From Flavobacterium psychrophilum (GTDB lineage Bacteria > Bacteroidota > Bacteroidia > Flavobacteriales > Flavobacteriaceae): DNA of 64,000 nt. The stretch covers positions 1,488,001 through 1,552,000 of the forward strand of contig CP012388.1 of assembly GCA_001708385.1 (NCBI GenBank), written 5' to 3'. This document shows positions 27,333 through 35,661 of the stretch, piece by piece (within the stretch, counting starts at the first letter, position 1; each line of letters starts with the position of its first letter). Below the pieces are notes generated by a model. The model did not search any database, was not told the origin of the DNA, and saw nothing but the letters and a program-made list of their open reading frames with translations. The position numbers and the translations under genes are program-made.

Positions 27333-30300
27333 ATGAAATTCTTTTGGCGTAACATAATAGTAAAGGCAAATATAAAACTTACAATTTGTCTTTTTATTGC
27401 ACTATCATTAAATTCATGTGCTACGCACCATGCCCAGTATGGAAAAAGAGCTGCAGCTCCTGTTGCTGCTAACGATACTGTAACCCAAAAAGCCGAACAC
27501 AAGCTGTTTTTAATAGGCGATGCCGGCTATGCCAACGAACCCAATTCGCAGCAATTATTAAAAGTTGTGGGTGATAAATTAAAAGCATCAGGTAAGAATA
27601 CTTCACTTTTATATCTTGGCGATAATATATACCCGCTGGGAATGCCTCCTGAAGATGAAGGAGACAAAAGAAACGAAGCAGAGGCATCTCTTAACAGCCA
27701 GATAGCCCTTGCTAAGGTTTTTGAAGGAAAAACTCATTTTATCCCCGGAAACCATGACTGGTACTACGGACTTAAAGGACTGGAAGAGCAGGAAAAATAT
27801 ATTAAAGACGCCCTTAACGACAAAAAAGCTTTTTTACCGGGCAAAGGCTGTGGTATTAACGATATTAAAGTAAGCGATAATACCGTGCTTATAGCCATAG
27901 ACAGCCAATGGTTTATAGAAGATTGGGATAAATCCCCTACTATTAATGATGACTGTACACTAAAAACACGCGATGGGCTTTTTGAAGAATTAGAAAGCCT
28001 TTTAAACAAGAATCAGGATAAGACCATATTGCTTGCCATACACCATCCTTTAATGAGCAGTGGCACACATGGCGGACACTTTTCGGCAGCAAAGCAATTA
28101 TTCCCGTTAAAATATAAAATACCATTGCCGGTAATCGGATCATTTATAAATATCGTTCGCAAAACATCGGGATTCAGTAATCAGGATCTGCAAAACAAAG
28201 TATACTCTACACTTTCCAACAGGATAAAAACGTTAATTCAGGATAAAAGCAATGTTATTGTTATTTCCGGGCACGACCACAACCTGCAATACATCTATAA
28301 AGATAATATTCACCAGATAATAAGCGGATCGGGCTCTAAAGAAGAAGCTGCAACAGCGATAAACCCTACCGACTTTAGTTATGGGGGTACCGGCTATGCT
28401 ACGCTTGATATTTACAAAGATGGCAGCACAAAAGTTACTTATTTCTCGGTTAAGAACAGTATCGAAACAAAACTGTTTGAAACCACAATGCTAAACAAGC
28501 ATGATAAAGTATTTGCGCCTTATGCCGACAGTTTTCCAACCTCTATTACAGCTTCTGTTTACACAGAGCAAATGACTAAAAAAAGTCGTTTCTATAACTT
28601 TTTGATGGGCAGGCACTACCGCAAATACTTTAGTATGCCTATTGAGGTTAAAGTAGCCAGCCTGGATACGCTTCACGGAGGTTTGACTCCGGACAGGGCT
28701 GGCGGTGGACACCAGTCGAAATCATTGCGCCTATTAGACAAAAACGGTAAAGAGTATGTAATGCGCGGACTTAAAAAGAGTGCTACCCGTTTTTTACAGG
28801 CTGTAGCTTTTAAAACCCGTTATGTAGGGGATTCTTTTGAGGGCACTTATGCCGAAGACTTCCTTTTAGATTTTTATACTACAACGCATCCCTATACACC
28901 GTTTATTCTTGATGACCTTGCCAAAACTGTAGGTATCTATCATACCAATCCGGAATTATATTATATCCCTAAACAAAATATCCTAAAAGATTATAACGGC
29001 GATTTTGGCGACGAGCTTTATATGGTGGAAGAGCGCCCTGTAAAAGAGCATAAAGACCTGGCTTCTTTTGGCAGGCCCGACGATATTGAAGGCACAGATG
29101 ATGTATTGCTCAACCTGCAAAAAGATAAAAAATACATCATTGACGAAAGGGCTTACATTAAAGCACGTCTTTTTGATATGCTTGTTGGCGATTGGGACAG
29201 ACACTCTGACCAATGGCGCTGGGCGCGTTTCAATGAAAAAGACAGAGTAATTTACCGCCCCATTCCCCGCGATCGTGACCAGGCTTTCGCCAAATATGAC
29301 GGCACGCTTTTATCTATCCTTATGAACATTCCTCCGCTTCGCCACATGCGAAGCTACAAAATGGATTTAGATAATGTTAAGTGGTTTAATCGTGAGCCAT
29401 ACCCTCAGGATTTGGCATTAATTACCCAATCGGGTGAAGAGGTTTGGCAAGAAGAGGCTAAAAAATTACAGCAGGAACTTACTGACGAAAGTATAGACAA
29501 AGCCTTTGCGGGTTTACCTAAAGAAGTACAAGACAATACAACTGAAGAAATTAAGGCCACATTAAAAAACCGTAGGGAACATATTGGCGAATATGCATCA
29601 GAATACCATAAAGTTCTAGCCAAAACAGTGCTTGTTGTAGGCACAGATAAAAAAGAGAAGTTTATTATTACCCGTATGCCTGACGGCGATACAGAGGTAA
29701 AAATGTACAGCTATAAAAAAGATGGCACCGAGACTCTGGCCCTGGATAAAAGATACAACCGAAAAGAAACCCGCGAAATATGGATTTATGGCCTTGATGA
29801 TAATGATACTTTTGAAGTTAAGGGTAAACCGGAAAATGCAATTATGCTGCGTCTTTTGGGAGGCCAGAATAACGATAATTACATTGTAGAAAATGGAAAA
29901 AAAGTTAAGGTATACGACTTTAAAAGTAAAGATAACACCTATACCACAGACAATAAAACACAACTGCTGTTAACCGACGATTACGAAACCAATAGCTATG
30001 ACTACGAGAAACCTGCATATAACGTCTGGGCAGGATATCCATCGATAGGGTATAACCCCGATGATGGCGTAAAAGCCGGTGCTCTGATTAACTATACGGT
30101 TAATAATTTCAACAGAAGGCCTTATTCCCGTAAACATGCTATAAAAGCGAACTACTTTTTTGCAACAGATGGCTTTGAACTTGGTTATAATGGCAAATTC
30201 ATGAACATAGCCAGCAAATGGAATTTCGGACTTGATATATTATTTACAAGTCCTAATTTCAGTATTAACTATTTTGGATACGGTAATGAAACCAAAAATT

Positions 30301-31064
30301 TTGATGACGATTTGGGTATGGATTATAACAGGGTGAAGCTTCAGGTATTCAGGGTTGCTCCATCATTTTTTAAGCAGGGAAGAAATGGAAGTACAGTAGA
30401 GTTTCAGGCACCTTTTGAGACTATTGAAGTAGATGGAACAAGCAACCGTTTTGTAAACCAGCCGGGTGCCATATCTGAAAGCCTTTTGGAACACAGGCAA
30501 TACGGTGGGTTAAGTGCCAAATACAGCTATGTGAATTTCGATAATAAATCGTTACCCGGTCTGGGCATGAGCCTTAACTTTCTGGCAGGATGGAAAACAA
30601 GTTTTGATGAAATAGAGCGTAACTTCCCCTACCTTGAAAGCTTACTGAACATTGTGCATAGGCTTACAGCAGACGATGCTTTAGTATTTAGCACTACTGC
30701 TAACGGCAAAGTAATACTTAACGATGGTTATGAGTTTTACCAGGCATCAACCTTAGGTGGCGATGCCGACCTTAGAGGATACAGGCGCGAACGTTTTACA
30801 GGAAAACATTCGTTTGTACACAGCAGCGATATAAGACTTACACTTGCCAATTGGAAAAGCAGTTTCCTTCCTATGAAATTTGGCATTTTAGTCGGTTTTG
30901 ATTATGGCCGCGTATGGGTTAACGATGACAGTTCACGAAAATGGCATACTGCCTACGGTGGCGCGCTATGGCTTAATACTGCAGACGCTGTTACAGCAAA
31001 GCTATCCTATTTTCATGGAGATGATGGCGGCCGTGTTGCCTTTAGCTTTTTATTTGGCCTCTAA
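27333..31064 (+). CDS. Three-module envelope protein: calcineurin-like phosphoesterase, CotH/HipA-like kinase-like region, C-terminal beta-barrel
   Basis: 1243 residues with a lipoprotein-type signal (SLNSC, C29). Residues 55-380 are a metallophosphoesterase with D63 (GDAG), GDN 96-98, GNHD 139-142, HH 237-238 and GHDH 313-316. Residues about 430-700 have kinase-like signatures: LRLLDKNGKEYVMRGLKKS (N-lobe-like), ELYMVEERPV (hinge-like), GDWDRHSDQW (D620, D622, H624, D626) and YRPIPRDRDQAF (D647, D649). These resemble the catalytic and metal-binding motifs of CotH-type spore coat kinases and HipA/PI3K-like kinases. The last 350 residues form an Omp85/D15-like barrel (GYNPDDGVKAGALINY onwards, ending FSFLFGL). 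The phosphoesterase and barrel calls are firm; the kinase call is my inference. No other frame or break is seen. Confidence 0.8.
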   Translation: MKFFWRNIIVKANIKLTICLFIALSLNSCATHHAQYGKRAAAPVAANDTVTQKAEHKLFLIGDAGYANEPNSQQLLKVVGDKLKASGKNTSLLYLGDNIYPLGMPPEDEGDKRNEAEASLNSQIALAKVFEGKTHFIPGNHDWYYGLKGLEEQEKYIKDALNDKKAFLPGKGCGINDIKVSDNTVLIAIDSQWFIEDWDKSPTINDDCTLKTRDGLFEELESLLNKNQDKTILLAIHHPLMSSGTHGGHFSAAKQLFPLKYKIPLPVIGSFINIVRKTSGFSNQDLQNKVYSTLSNRIKTLIQDKSNVIVISGHDHNLQYIYKDNIHQIISGSGSKEEAATAINPTDFSYGGTGYATLDIYKDGSTKVTYFSVKNSIETKLFETTMLNKHDKVFAPYADSFPTSITASVYTEQMTKKSRFYNFLMGRHYRKYFSMPIEVKVASLDTLHGGLTPDRAGGGHQSKSLRLLDKNGKEYVMRGLKKSATRFLQAVAFKTRYVGDSFEGTYAEDFLLDFYTTTHPYTPFILDDLAKTVGIYHTNPELYYIPKQNILKDYNGDFGDELYMVEERPVKEHKDLASFGRPDDIEGTDDVLLNLQKDKKYIIDERAYIKARLFDMLVGDWDRHSDQWRWARFNEKDRVIYRPIPRDRDQAFAKYDGTLLSILMNIPPLRHMRSYKMDLDNVKWFNREPYPQDLALITQSGEEVWQEEAKKLQQELTDESIDKAFAGLPKEVQDNTTEEIKATLKNRREHIGEYASEYHKVLAKTVLVVGTDKKEKFIITRMPDGDTEVKMYSYKKDGTETLALDKRYNRKETREIWIYGLDDNDTFEVKGKPENAIMLRLLGGQNNDNYIVENGKKVKVYDFKSKDNTYTTDNKTQLLLTDDYETNSYDYEKPAYNVWAGYPSIGYNPDDGVKAGALINYTVNNFNRRPYSRKHAIKANYFFATDGFELGYNGKFMNIASKWNFGLDILFTSPNFSINYFGYGNETKNFDDDLGMDYNRVKLQVFRVAPSFFKQGRNGSTVEFQAPFETIEVDGTSNRFVNQPGAISESLLEHRQYGGLSAKYSYVNFDNKSLPGLGMSLNFLAGWKTSFDEIERNFPYLESLLNIVHRLTADDALVFSTTANGKVILNDGYEFYQASTLGGDADLRGYRRERFTGKHSFVHSSDIRLTLANWKSSFLPMKFGILVGFDYGRVWVNDDSSRKWHTAYGGALWLNTADAVTAKLSYFHGDDGGRVAFSFLFGL

Positions 31065-31919
31065 GCCCGACAAAGTAACTTTATAAAGTCTGCCTCCGGT
31101 TTTCTTTTCTCTTTCATCAGCAATTAGCAGGGTGTCGTCATCAGTAAAGGTAAGTCCTTCTTTTTGGGAAACATGCCCGAGATCGTACCTTGTCATTGTT
31201 CCGTTTGCAAAGTTGCCGTTCTTAAAATTTGTTATTACAAAAACATTACCACCAGTAAGTAACGCTGCCTTTGTACCATCGGGACTGATATCAGCCGCAG
31301 TTACAGCACACTTTTTATAAACGTCGCAGGTAGATAATGAACCTAACAGTTCGGCTTTATGGCTCCCCTTTTTGTTCGGAATTCTGTAGATATTAAATTT
31401 ACCGTCAAACTTTGCACTCCTGTTTTTCGTGAACAGGTAAAAGTTGCCTTTGTGCTCAAAAAAAGCCTCACAATCATAAATACGATTTGACTTTTTAGGA
31501 GGAAACTCGGTTTGATCCGGATAATAAAATGCTATTTTAGAAGTAGCTTCTGCTGTTTTGCTATTCAGGCTGGCTTTATCAACCTTATAGATCGCAAGAT
31601 CTTTTCTATCATTATCATTGTTACCAAAATCGCCAATATAAAGATTACCTTCTGCATCGCTGGTAAGCTCTTCCCAATCGCGGTTTGCAATATTTGTAAT
31701 TACTATTTCATCTTTAGATTTGCCATCTTCACCAATCCTGTAAATTTTATTCCTGTTGCCACTATCTTCCAGTGCCCAAAGTGTTTTAGAATGTGATAAG
31801 TATTCTAAACCTGATATTTCTTTAAGGTCGGTAGTTGCAATTTCGGTTAGCTGACTGTTGCCTGAACAGGAGATAAAAAAGCTGGCTGATAACGATGCAA
31901 TAATATATTTTGGGTTCAT
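31050..31919 (-). CDS. Beta-propeller-like surface or periplasmic lipoprotein
   Basis: 289 residues, lipobox ASFFISC near residue 18. The body has repeated blade-like segments: ISGLEYLSHSKTLWALEDSGN, LYIGDFGNNDND, KFNIYRIPNK, AADISPDGTKAALLTGG and LLIADEREKKTGGRLY. It resembles SdiA-regulated or esterase-like propeller proteins, without a certain catalytic residue. Its 3' end overlaps the convergent barrel gene by 15 nt, so the two mRNAs share antisense ends and no terminator lies between them. Function unknown. Confidence 0.7.
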   Translation of the reverse strand: MNPKYIIASLSASFFISCSGNSQLTEIATTDLKEISGLEYLSHSKTLWALEDSGNRNKIYRIGEDGKSKDEIVITNIANRDWEELTSDAEGNLYIGDFGNNDNDRKDLAIYKVDKASLNSKTAEATSKIAFYYPDQTEFPPKKSNRIYDCEAFFEHKGNFYLFTKNRSAKFDGKFNIYRIPNKKGSHKAELLGSLSTCDVYKKCAVTAADISPDGTKAALLTGGNVFVITNFKNGNFANGTMTRYDLGHVSQKEGLTFTDDDTLLIADEREKKTGGRLYKVTLSGLEAK

Positions 31920-32002
31920 AGTATCTGTTTTTTGTAAAAGTATAAAGCATTTGCTTACAAATACCTCCTTTTAAGATACTTTTTACTTGTATAGATTCAA
32001 TA

Positions 32003-32032
32003 AAAAAACCATTGGGGTTACCAATGGTTTTT
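32003..32032 (-). terminator. Terminator of the 173-residue lipoprotein gene
   Basis: AAAAACCATTGG/CCAATGGTTTTT, 12-bp stem with a 5-nt loop. The T-run on the minus strand continues for seven bases. Confidence 0.85.
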
Positions 32033-32053
32033 ACTATTAAAAAATCAAAAGTC

Positions 32054-32569
32054 CTAAAAAAGCGGGGATTCATACCATGGGGTATAACTAACACATATTA
32101 ACTCACGCCCGGTTTCAGATACACCCTCAAAAACAAAGCGCCATTTATAACACAAAGGGAGCTTTGAGCCGGCTACAGAAACAACCGGAGGAACAGCATT
32201 AACGTTAGTTACACTAGTTCCTGGTCCCCATATAACCCTTCCTCCTATTTCACTATTTATATCATCGCAATCAGATAATTGCTGTACTTCAACTTTTACC
32301 TTGAACTTTCTGGTAGGAGATACAGTTGCATTTACACTGGAAGTAAATTGTACCACAGGATTTCCCAGTCCGCCTGAAACATTCACCGAAACAGATGCTG
32401 TAAGATCAAAACAAGATGGTAATGTGCTTTGAGTAGACGATACACTTTCAACAGCATTAAAATCAGTGACAGATGAATTCCCATGCTCATTTTGCACAAT
32501 TTCGCTGCTATCATCGACAGAACAACTAAACAAGAGGGCTAACAACGGTAATAACATAATCTTCTTCAT
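32054..32569 (-). CDS. Hypothetical lipoprotein with paired cysteines
   Basis: 171 residues from ATG 32569 (MKKIMLLPLLALLFSC), lipobox FSC at residue 16. A disordered Ser/Glu stretch is followed by a beta-rich domain from SCFDLTASVSVNVSGG to the end, with Cys in SCFD, SDCDD, PLCYKW and LICVS that could form two disulfides. I recognise no family. It has its own terminator and is divergent from the DUF892 gene. Confidence 0.6.
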   Translation of the reverse strand: MKKIMLLPLLALLFSCSVDDSSEIVQNEHGNSSVTDFNAVESVSSTQSTLPSCFDLTASVSVNVSGGLGNPVVQFTSSVNATVSPTRKFKVKVEVQQLSDCDDINSEIGGRVIWGPGTSVTNVNAVPPVVSVAGSKLPLCYKWRFVFEGVSETGRELICVSYTPWYESPLF

Positions 32570-32687
32570 AATCATCAGTCTTTATCCGAAACAAAAATAA
32601 AAGTGTTATATAATCTGTAGGCAATTATGCAAATAAAAACGTTGAAAAGCAATTTTTTCACGATTATTTACAACTAGCAACAGCTTT

Positions 32688-32749
32688 GTTAACCAAGCGT
32701 TAATTGTATTTCTGTTATGACTAGATGTTATCGTCTATTCCTAACTTTA
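32688..32749 (+). promoter_or_regulatory. GTTAA direct-repeat box, N37, TAACTTTA: promoter of the DUF892 gene
   Basis: GTTAACCAAGCGTTAAT (32688-32704) holds two GTTAA repeats 11 nt apart. Exactly 37 nt later is TAACTTTA (32742-32749), 23 nt before the start codon. No TTG -33 element lies 19 nt upstream, which suggests an activator-dependent promoter. The same box, spacing and -7 recur at 35357 and, on the minus strand, at 39918-39979. Confidence 0.6.
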
Positions 32750-32772
32750 AATAAATATCAGATTAAACAATT

Positions 32773-33303
32773 ATGCTTCAAAACATTGCGAAAGAAAATT
32801 ATGACGAGGCGCGTGAGCTTAGAGGGTTGTTTGAAAAACAGCTTAGGGAATTATATTGGGCAGAAAGTATAATGTTGCCAATGCTTGACGAAACAATAGA
32901 AAACTCTTTCTCACACGACCTTATCGCTTTGGTAGAAGCACACCGAATAACGACCGCAGGCCATATTTTCAGGCTTGAAAAAATATTTGAACTAATTGGG
33001 CTGTCACCTGAAAAACTAGCTTACGAGGGAGTACAATGCCTTATTGATGAAGCACAGAATATATCGGGGCTTATAAAACATGGGGTTGTAAGAGATGCCG
33101 CCATAATAGCAATACTTCAAAAAATAAAACATTACGAAATAGCCTGCTATGGCACTATGAGAGCATATAGTATAGCCTTAAGAGAAGAAGATGTTGTAAC
33201 ACTGCTTGAGGAAACATTAACTGAAGAGAAAGAAGTTGATATGGCATTTTCGCACATTGCAGAATCGCATATTAATATTGAAGCCGCCGACAAAGAAATA
33301 TAA
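32773..33303 (+). CDS. DUF892 ferritin-like protein (YciE/YciF type)
   Basis: 176 residues, almost all helix. It starts with LRGLFEKQLRELYWAESIMLPML, the recognisable opening of YciF-type proteins (LxDLYxAE), and continues with two-helix units typical of a four-helix ferritin-like bundle (VEAHRITTAGHIFRLEKIF; EEKEVDMAFSHIAES). These proteins are induced by osmotic and general stress in other bacteria; the catalytic role is unclear. It is followed 16 nt later by an SDR gene and then the first PYEDPA protein, an apparent stress operon. Regulated, I infer, by the direct-repeat box upstream. Confidence 0.88.
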   Translation: MLQNIAKENYDEARELRGLFEKQLRELYWAESIMLPMLDETIENSFSHDLIALVEAHRITTAGHIFRLEKIFELIGLSPEKLAYEGVQCLIDEAQNISGLIKHGVVRDAAIIAILQKIKHYEIACYGTMRAYSIALREEDVVTLLEETLTEEKEVDMAFSHIAESHINIEAADKEI

Positions 33304-33319
33304 AACAAAAACAAATAGT

Positions 33320-34174
33320 ATGTCTAAACCTGAATCTTTCCCGGAACAAACACAAAGCCAGCCGGGCTATGAATATAAGATGACACCTGAACCTGAGATA
33401 ATCAGGGAAGGTTATAAAGGCAGTGATAAACTAGAAGATAAAAAGGCACTTATAACAGGAGGCGATAGCGGTATTGGCCGTAGCGTTGCTGTGCATTTTG
33501 CACGCGAAGGTGCCGATGTAGCCATTGCATATTATGACGAGCATAAAGATGCCCTTGAAACTAAAAGGCTTGTAGAAGCCGAAGGCAGGAAATGTCTGCT
33601 GATATGCGGCGATCTGAAAGACGAAAACTTTTGTAAAAAGGTATTGTCTGAAGCCCTTGAATTCCTAGGCGGCTTAAACATACTGGTAAATAATGCGGCT
33701 GTACAATTTCCGCAGAAAAAGTTTGAAGATATAACAGGCGAACAGGTGCGTGAAACATTTGAGACAAACATCTTTCCTTTCTTTTATCTTACCAGGGAAG
33801 CTTTAAAACATTTGAACGAAGGCGATGCAATTATAAATACTGCATCGGTAACGGCGTACAGGGGAAGTTTTCACCTGATTGACTACAGCAGTACAAAAGG
33901 TGCAATTGTATCTTTTACAAGATCTACTTCAGCAATGCTTGCAGAAAAAGGCATAAGGGTAAATGCTGTTGCACCGGGGCCTATCTGGACTCCGCTAATT
34001 CCTTCAACCTTTGAGCCCGACGAAGTCGCAGCGTTCGGACAGGACACACCAATGAAACGGGCAGGACAGCCCAGCGAAGTTGGCCCCGCTTATGTGTTTC
34101 TTGCCAGCAAAGATGCATCTTACATTACCGGACAAGTAATACATATTAATGGCGGTGAGATTGTGGGTGGATAA
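33320..34174 (+). CDS. SDR-family oxidoreductase, YghA/YhdN type
   Basis: 284 residues from ATG 33320. Rossmann motif ITGGDSGIGRS, NNAA (ILVNNAAVQFP), and the catalytic Ser-Tyr-Lys set in NTASVTAY...IDYSSTKGA. A 40-residue N-terminal lead (PESFPEQTQSQPGYEYKM, then PEPEIIREGYKGSDKL) is typical of the YghA/YhdN stress-induced subgroup, which reduces aldehydes or sugars with NADPH. It follows DUF892 by 16 nt in one operon. Substrate not predictable. Confidence 0.9.
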   Translation: MSKPESFPEQTQSQPGYEYKMTPEPEIIREGYKGSDKLEDKKALITGGDSGIGRSVAVHFAREGADVAIAYYDEHKDALETKRLVEAEGRKCLLICGDLKDENFCKKVLSEALEFLGGLNILVNNAAVQFPQKKFEDITGEQVRETFETNIFPFFYLTREALKHLNEGDAIINTASVTAYRGSFHLIDYSSTKGAIVSFTRSTSAMLAEKGIRVNAVAPGPIWTPLIPSTFEPDEVAAFGQDTPMKRAGQPSEVGPAYVFLASKDASYITGQVIHINGGEIVGG

Positions 34175-34202
34175 ATTATGAATCATTTAAAAATAAATAC
34201 TT

Positions 34203-34508
34203 ATGAATAACAATGTAAACGACCGTAATGATCAAGGCAATCAGGACAGTCAATTTAACCGGGATATAAATAGAGATAACGATACCGTAAGGCGCAACCT
34301 CACTCCGGACAACACACTTCCGTATGAAGACCCGGCAGTAACAAATCCGGAAGAGTTGGCATCTTTCCCTAAAAAAGCAAAGATAGTAGATGCTACAGAG
34401 GTTGAACGCGAAAGCGAAAACCACCTTGTAAATAAGAGGAGTCCTGTTAGGGAAGGCCGAAATATAATACGTACAGACAATAATCCTGACACTGATGGAT
34501 TTATGTAA
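34203..34508 (+). CDS. Small hydrophilic 'PYEDPA' protein, copy 1
   Basis: 101 residues, Asn/Asp/Arg-rich and without hydrophobic core or signal, so probably disordered. It shares with the gene at 34650 the blocks PYEDPAVTNPEELASFPK and ENHLVNKRSPVREGRNI. I know no named family. It lies 28 nt after the SDR gene and ends at a strong terminator, so it is the last gene of the DUF892-SDR operon. By context a stress hydrophilin-like protein; the conserved blocks suggest a binding partner rather than a pure solute role. Confidence 0.7.
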   Translation: MNNNVNDRNDQGNQDSQFNRDINRDNDTVRRNLTPDNTLPYEDPAVTNPEELASFPKKAKIVDATEVERESENHLVNKRSPVREGRNIIRTDNNPDTDGFM

Positions 34509-34543
34509 AAAGAAAAAGGACTTAATAGTCCTTTTTCTTTTTT
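34507..34543 (+). terminator. Terminator of the DUF892-SDR-PYEDPA operon
   Basis: AAAAAGGACT/AGTCCTTTTT stem extended by AAAAAG/CTTTTTT, 4-nt loop, T-run downstream. Confidence 0.9.
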
Positions 34544-34565
34544 ATTGTCAGTTTATCGATAAATT

Positions 34566-34630
34566 ATTAATTATTCGTTAATATTCTCATCTAAAAAGGC
34601 ATCATTGTAATAAATTAATTTGTACCTTTA
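34566..34630 (+). promoter_or_regulatory. Variant GTTAA-repeat box and TACCTTTA element before PYEDPA copy 2
   Basis: ATTAATTATTCGTTAAT (34566-34582) keeps TTAA-N7-TTAAT. TACCTTTA follows 40 nt later (34623-34630), 19 nt before the ATG. Spacing is 3 nt longer than in the three exact copies, so this is a weaker member. Confidence 0.4.
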
Positions 34631-34649
34631 ATCTATAAATCAGACGATT

Positions 34650-34904
34650 ATGGCAAATTACACAATGAACCGCCACGATCTGGGAGACCTTGGCGGTAAC
34701 CCGCACCAAACAAACACTTCTGCGGATAACTTTACTTTTCCGTATGAAGACCCGGCAATCATCAATCCGGACGAACTAGCCTCCTTCCCAAAAACAACCT
34801 GTTCTTCAGGTGGCCATTATCATCATGAAAGCCACTTAGTAAACAGAAGGACTGCTGTCAGGGACGGAAAAAACATCACCATAACGGATAACCATCCGGA
34901 CTAA
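34650..34904 (+). CDS. Small hydrophilic 'PYEDPA' protein, copy 2
   Basis: 84 residues, no signal or membrane segment. Paralog of the gene at 34203: both have PYEDPA, NPxELASFPK, HLVNxRxxVRxGxNI and a final Asp/Asn-Pro-Asp tail. This copy has a His-rich insert (SSGGHYHHESHL) that could bind metal. It has its own promoter region with a variant GTTAA box. No known family; stress association is from neighbours. Confidence 0.7.
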   Translation: MANYTMNRHDLGDLGGNPHQTNTSADNFTFPYEDPAIINPDELASFPKTTCSSGGHYHHESHLVNRRTAVRDGKNITITDNHPD

Positions 34905-34928
34905 ATGGTTCCAAATTCCAATCAGACT

Positions 34929-34958
34929 TTACTAAAAAACAAAGGGGCTTACGCCCCT
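34929..34958 (-). terminator. Terminator of the small secreted protein gene at 34972
   Basis: AGGGGC/GCCCCT hairpin with TTAC-type loop at 34943-34958. A T-rich tract follows on the minus strand. It may also stop the PYEDPA copy 2 transcript. Confidence 0.75.
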
Positions 34959-34971
34959 AATCTATTTCCGG

Positions 34972-35295
34972 TTATTGCCTTTTCCTTGCAGGCTCATTCA
35001 TTGTGGGTTTAAGCGTATCCATTACTGCCGGCTTAGAGGTGCTTTTAGCATGGTTCTGAGTTTTTAACTCATCTTTCCTGGGTTGTACGTCGCCCTGTAC
35101 TTTTTGCTGTCTGGTAACAGCATCAGTCTGCATATCCGCTTCTTTAATAGGTTTCTTAGCTTTTACTGCTGTTTTAGCAGGTTGTGCCTGTGTCGCAGTA
35201 GGCTGTGCGGGTTGCGGTACTTGTTTCGGGTCGGTTTGTGCAGCAGCTATAGTAAGACTAAATACAGCAGCCACCGTTAAAATCAGCTTTTTCAT
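34972..35295 (-). CDS. Small secreted Gln/Pro/Lys-rich protein
   Basis: 107 residues. A signal peptide (MKKLILTVAAVFSLTIAAAQ) is followed by low-complexity sequence rich in Pro, Gln, Ala, Thr and Lys (TDPKQVPQPAQPTATQAQPA). No fold is predicted. In style it matches the pair at 39084 and 39471. It is divergent from the KTSC-like gene; the intergenic region holds three GTTAA repeats, and a degenerate TAACTTGC lies on the minus strand at an appropriate distance. Confidence 0.6.
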   Translation of the reverse strand: MKKLILTVAAVFSLTIAAAQTDPKQVPQPAQPTATQAQPAKTAVKAKKPIKEADMQTDAVTRQQKVQGDVQPRKDELKTQNHAKSTSKPAVMDTLKPTMNEPARKRQ

Positions 35296-35356
35296 AATTA
35301 TTTATTTTAGTTATGTTATCTTTTCAGCAAGTTACTAACTATCAACACGTAGCCCT

Positions 35357-35418
35357 GTTAATCACGCGTTAATCATGAGTTAATTTAAGATGGAAAATTT
35401 AAGGTATGCCTAACTTTA
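35357..35418 (+). promoter_or_regulatory. GTTAA direct-repeat box, N37, TAACTTTA: promoter of the KTSC-SemiSWEET unit
   Basis: GTTAATCACGCGTTAAT (35357-35373) is followed after exactly 37 nt by TAACTTTA (35411-35418), 6 nt before the ATG. A third GTTAAT follows in register at 35379-35384, so there are three repeats with an 11-nt period. Confidence 0.6.
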
Positions 35419-35424
35419 TACTCG

Positions 35425-35652
35425 ATGAAAAAGTATATAGACATAACAGGTAATTCGGGAGTTACAGCTTACAGTATCAACACTGAAAGTATAAGTGTTG
35501 AGTTTAACCATGATGCTATATACTTATACACCTATGCAAGCGCAGGAAAGAGAACAATTGAAAAAATGAAGAAACTCGCAACCGAAGGCAAGGGTCTGAG
35601 TACCTATATAAGCCAAAATGTAAAAGAAAAATTTGAAACGCAGTTGAAATAA
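35425..35652 (+). CDS. Small KTSC-like domain protein
   Basis: 75 residues. AYSINTESISVEFNHDAIYLYTY and TEGKGLSTYISQNVKEKFE match the plan of KTSC domains (a strand, a Tyr pair, then a small-residue helix), which are short beta-alpha domains found alone or fused to other modules. No signal peptide. The leader is very short because TAACTTTA ends 6 nt before the ATG, so the mRNA may be nearly leaderless. SemiSWEET follows after 9 nt. Confidence 0.7.
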   Translation: MKKYIDITGNSGVTAYSINTESISVEFNHDAIYLYTYASAGKRTIEKMKKLATEGKGLSTYISQNVKEKFETQLK

Positions 35653-35661
35653 CTTTCGCTT

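Noticed and set aside
26091..31064. Complete Pycsar defence system
   Set aside because: The effector-like domain is there, but no pyrimidine cyclase gene is adjacent; the neighbour is a phosphoesterase-barrel protein.
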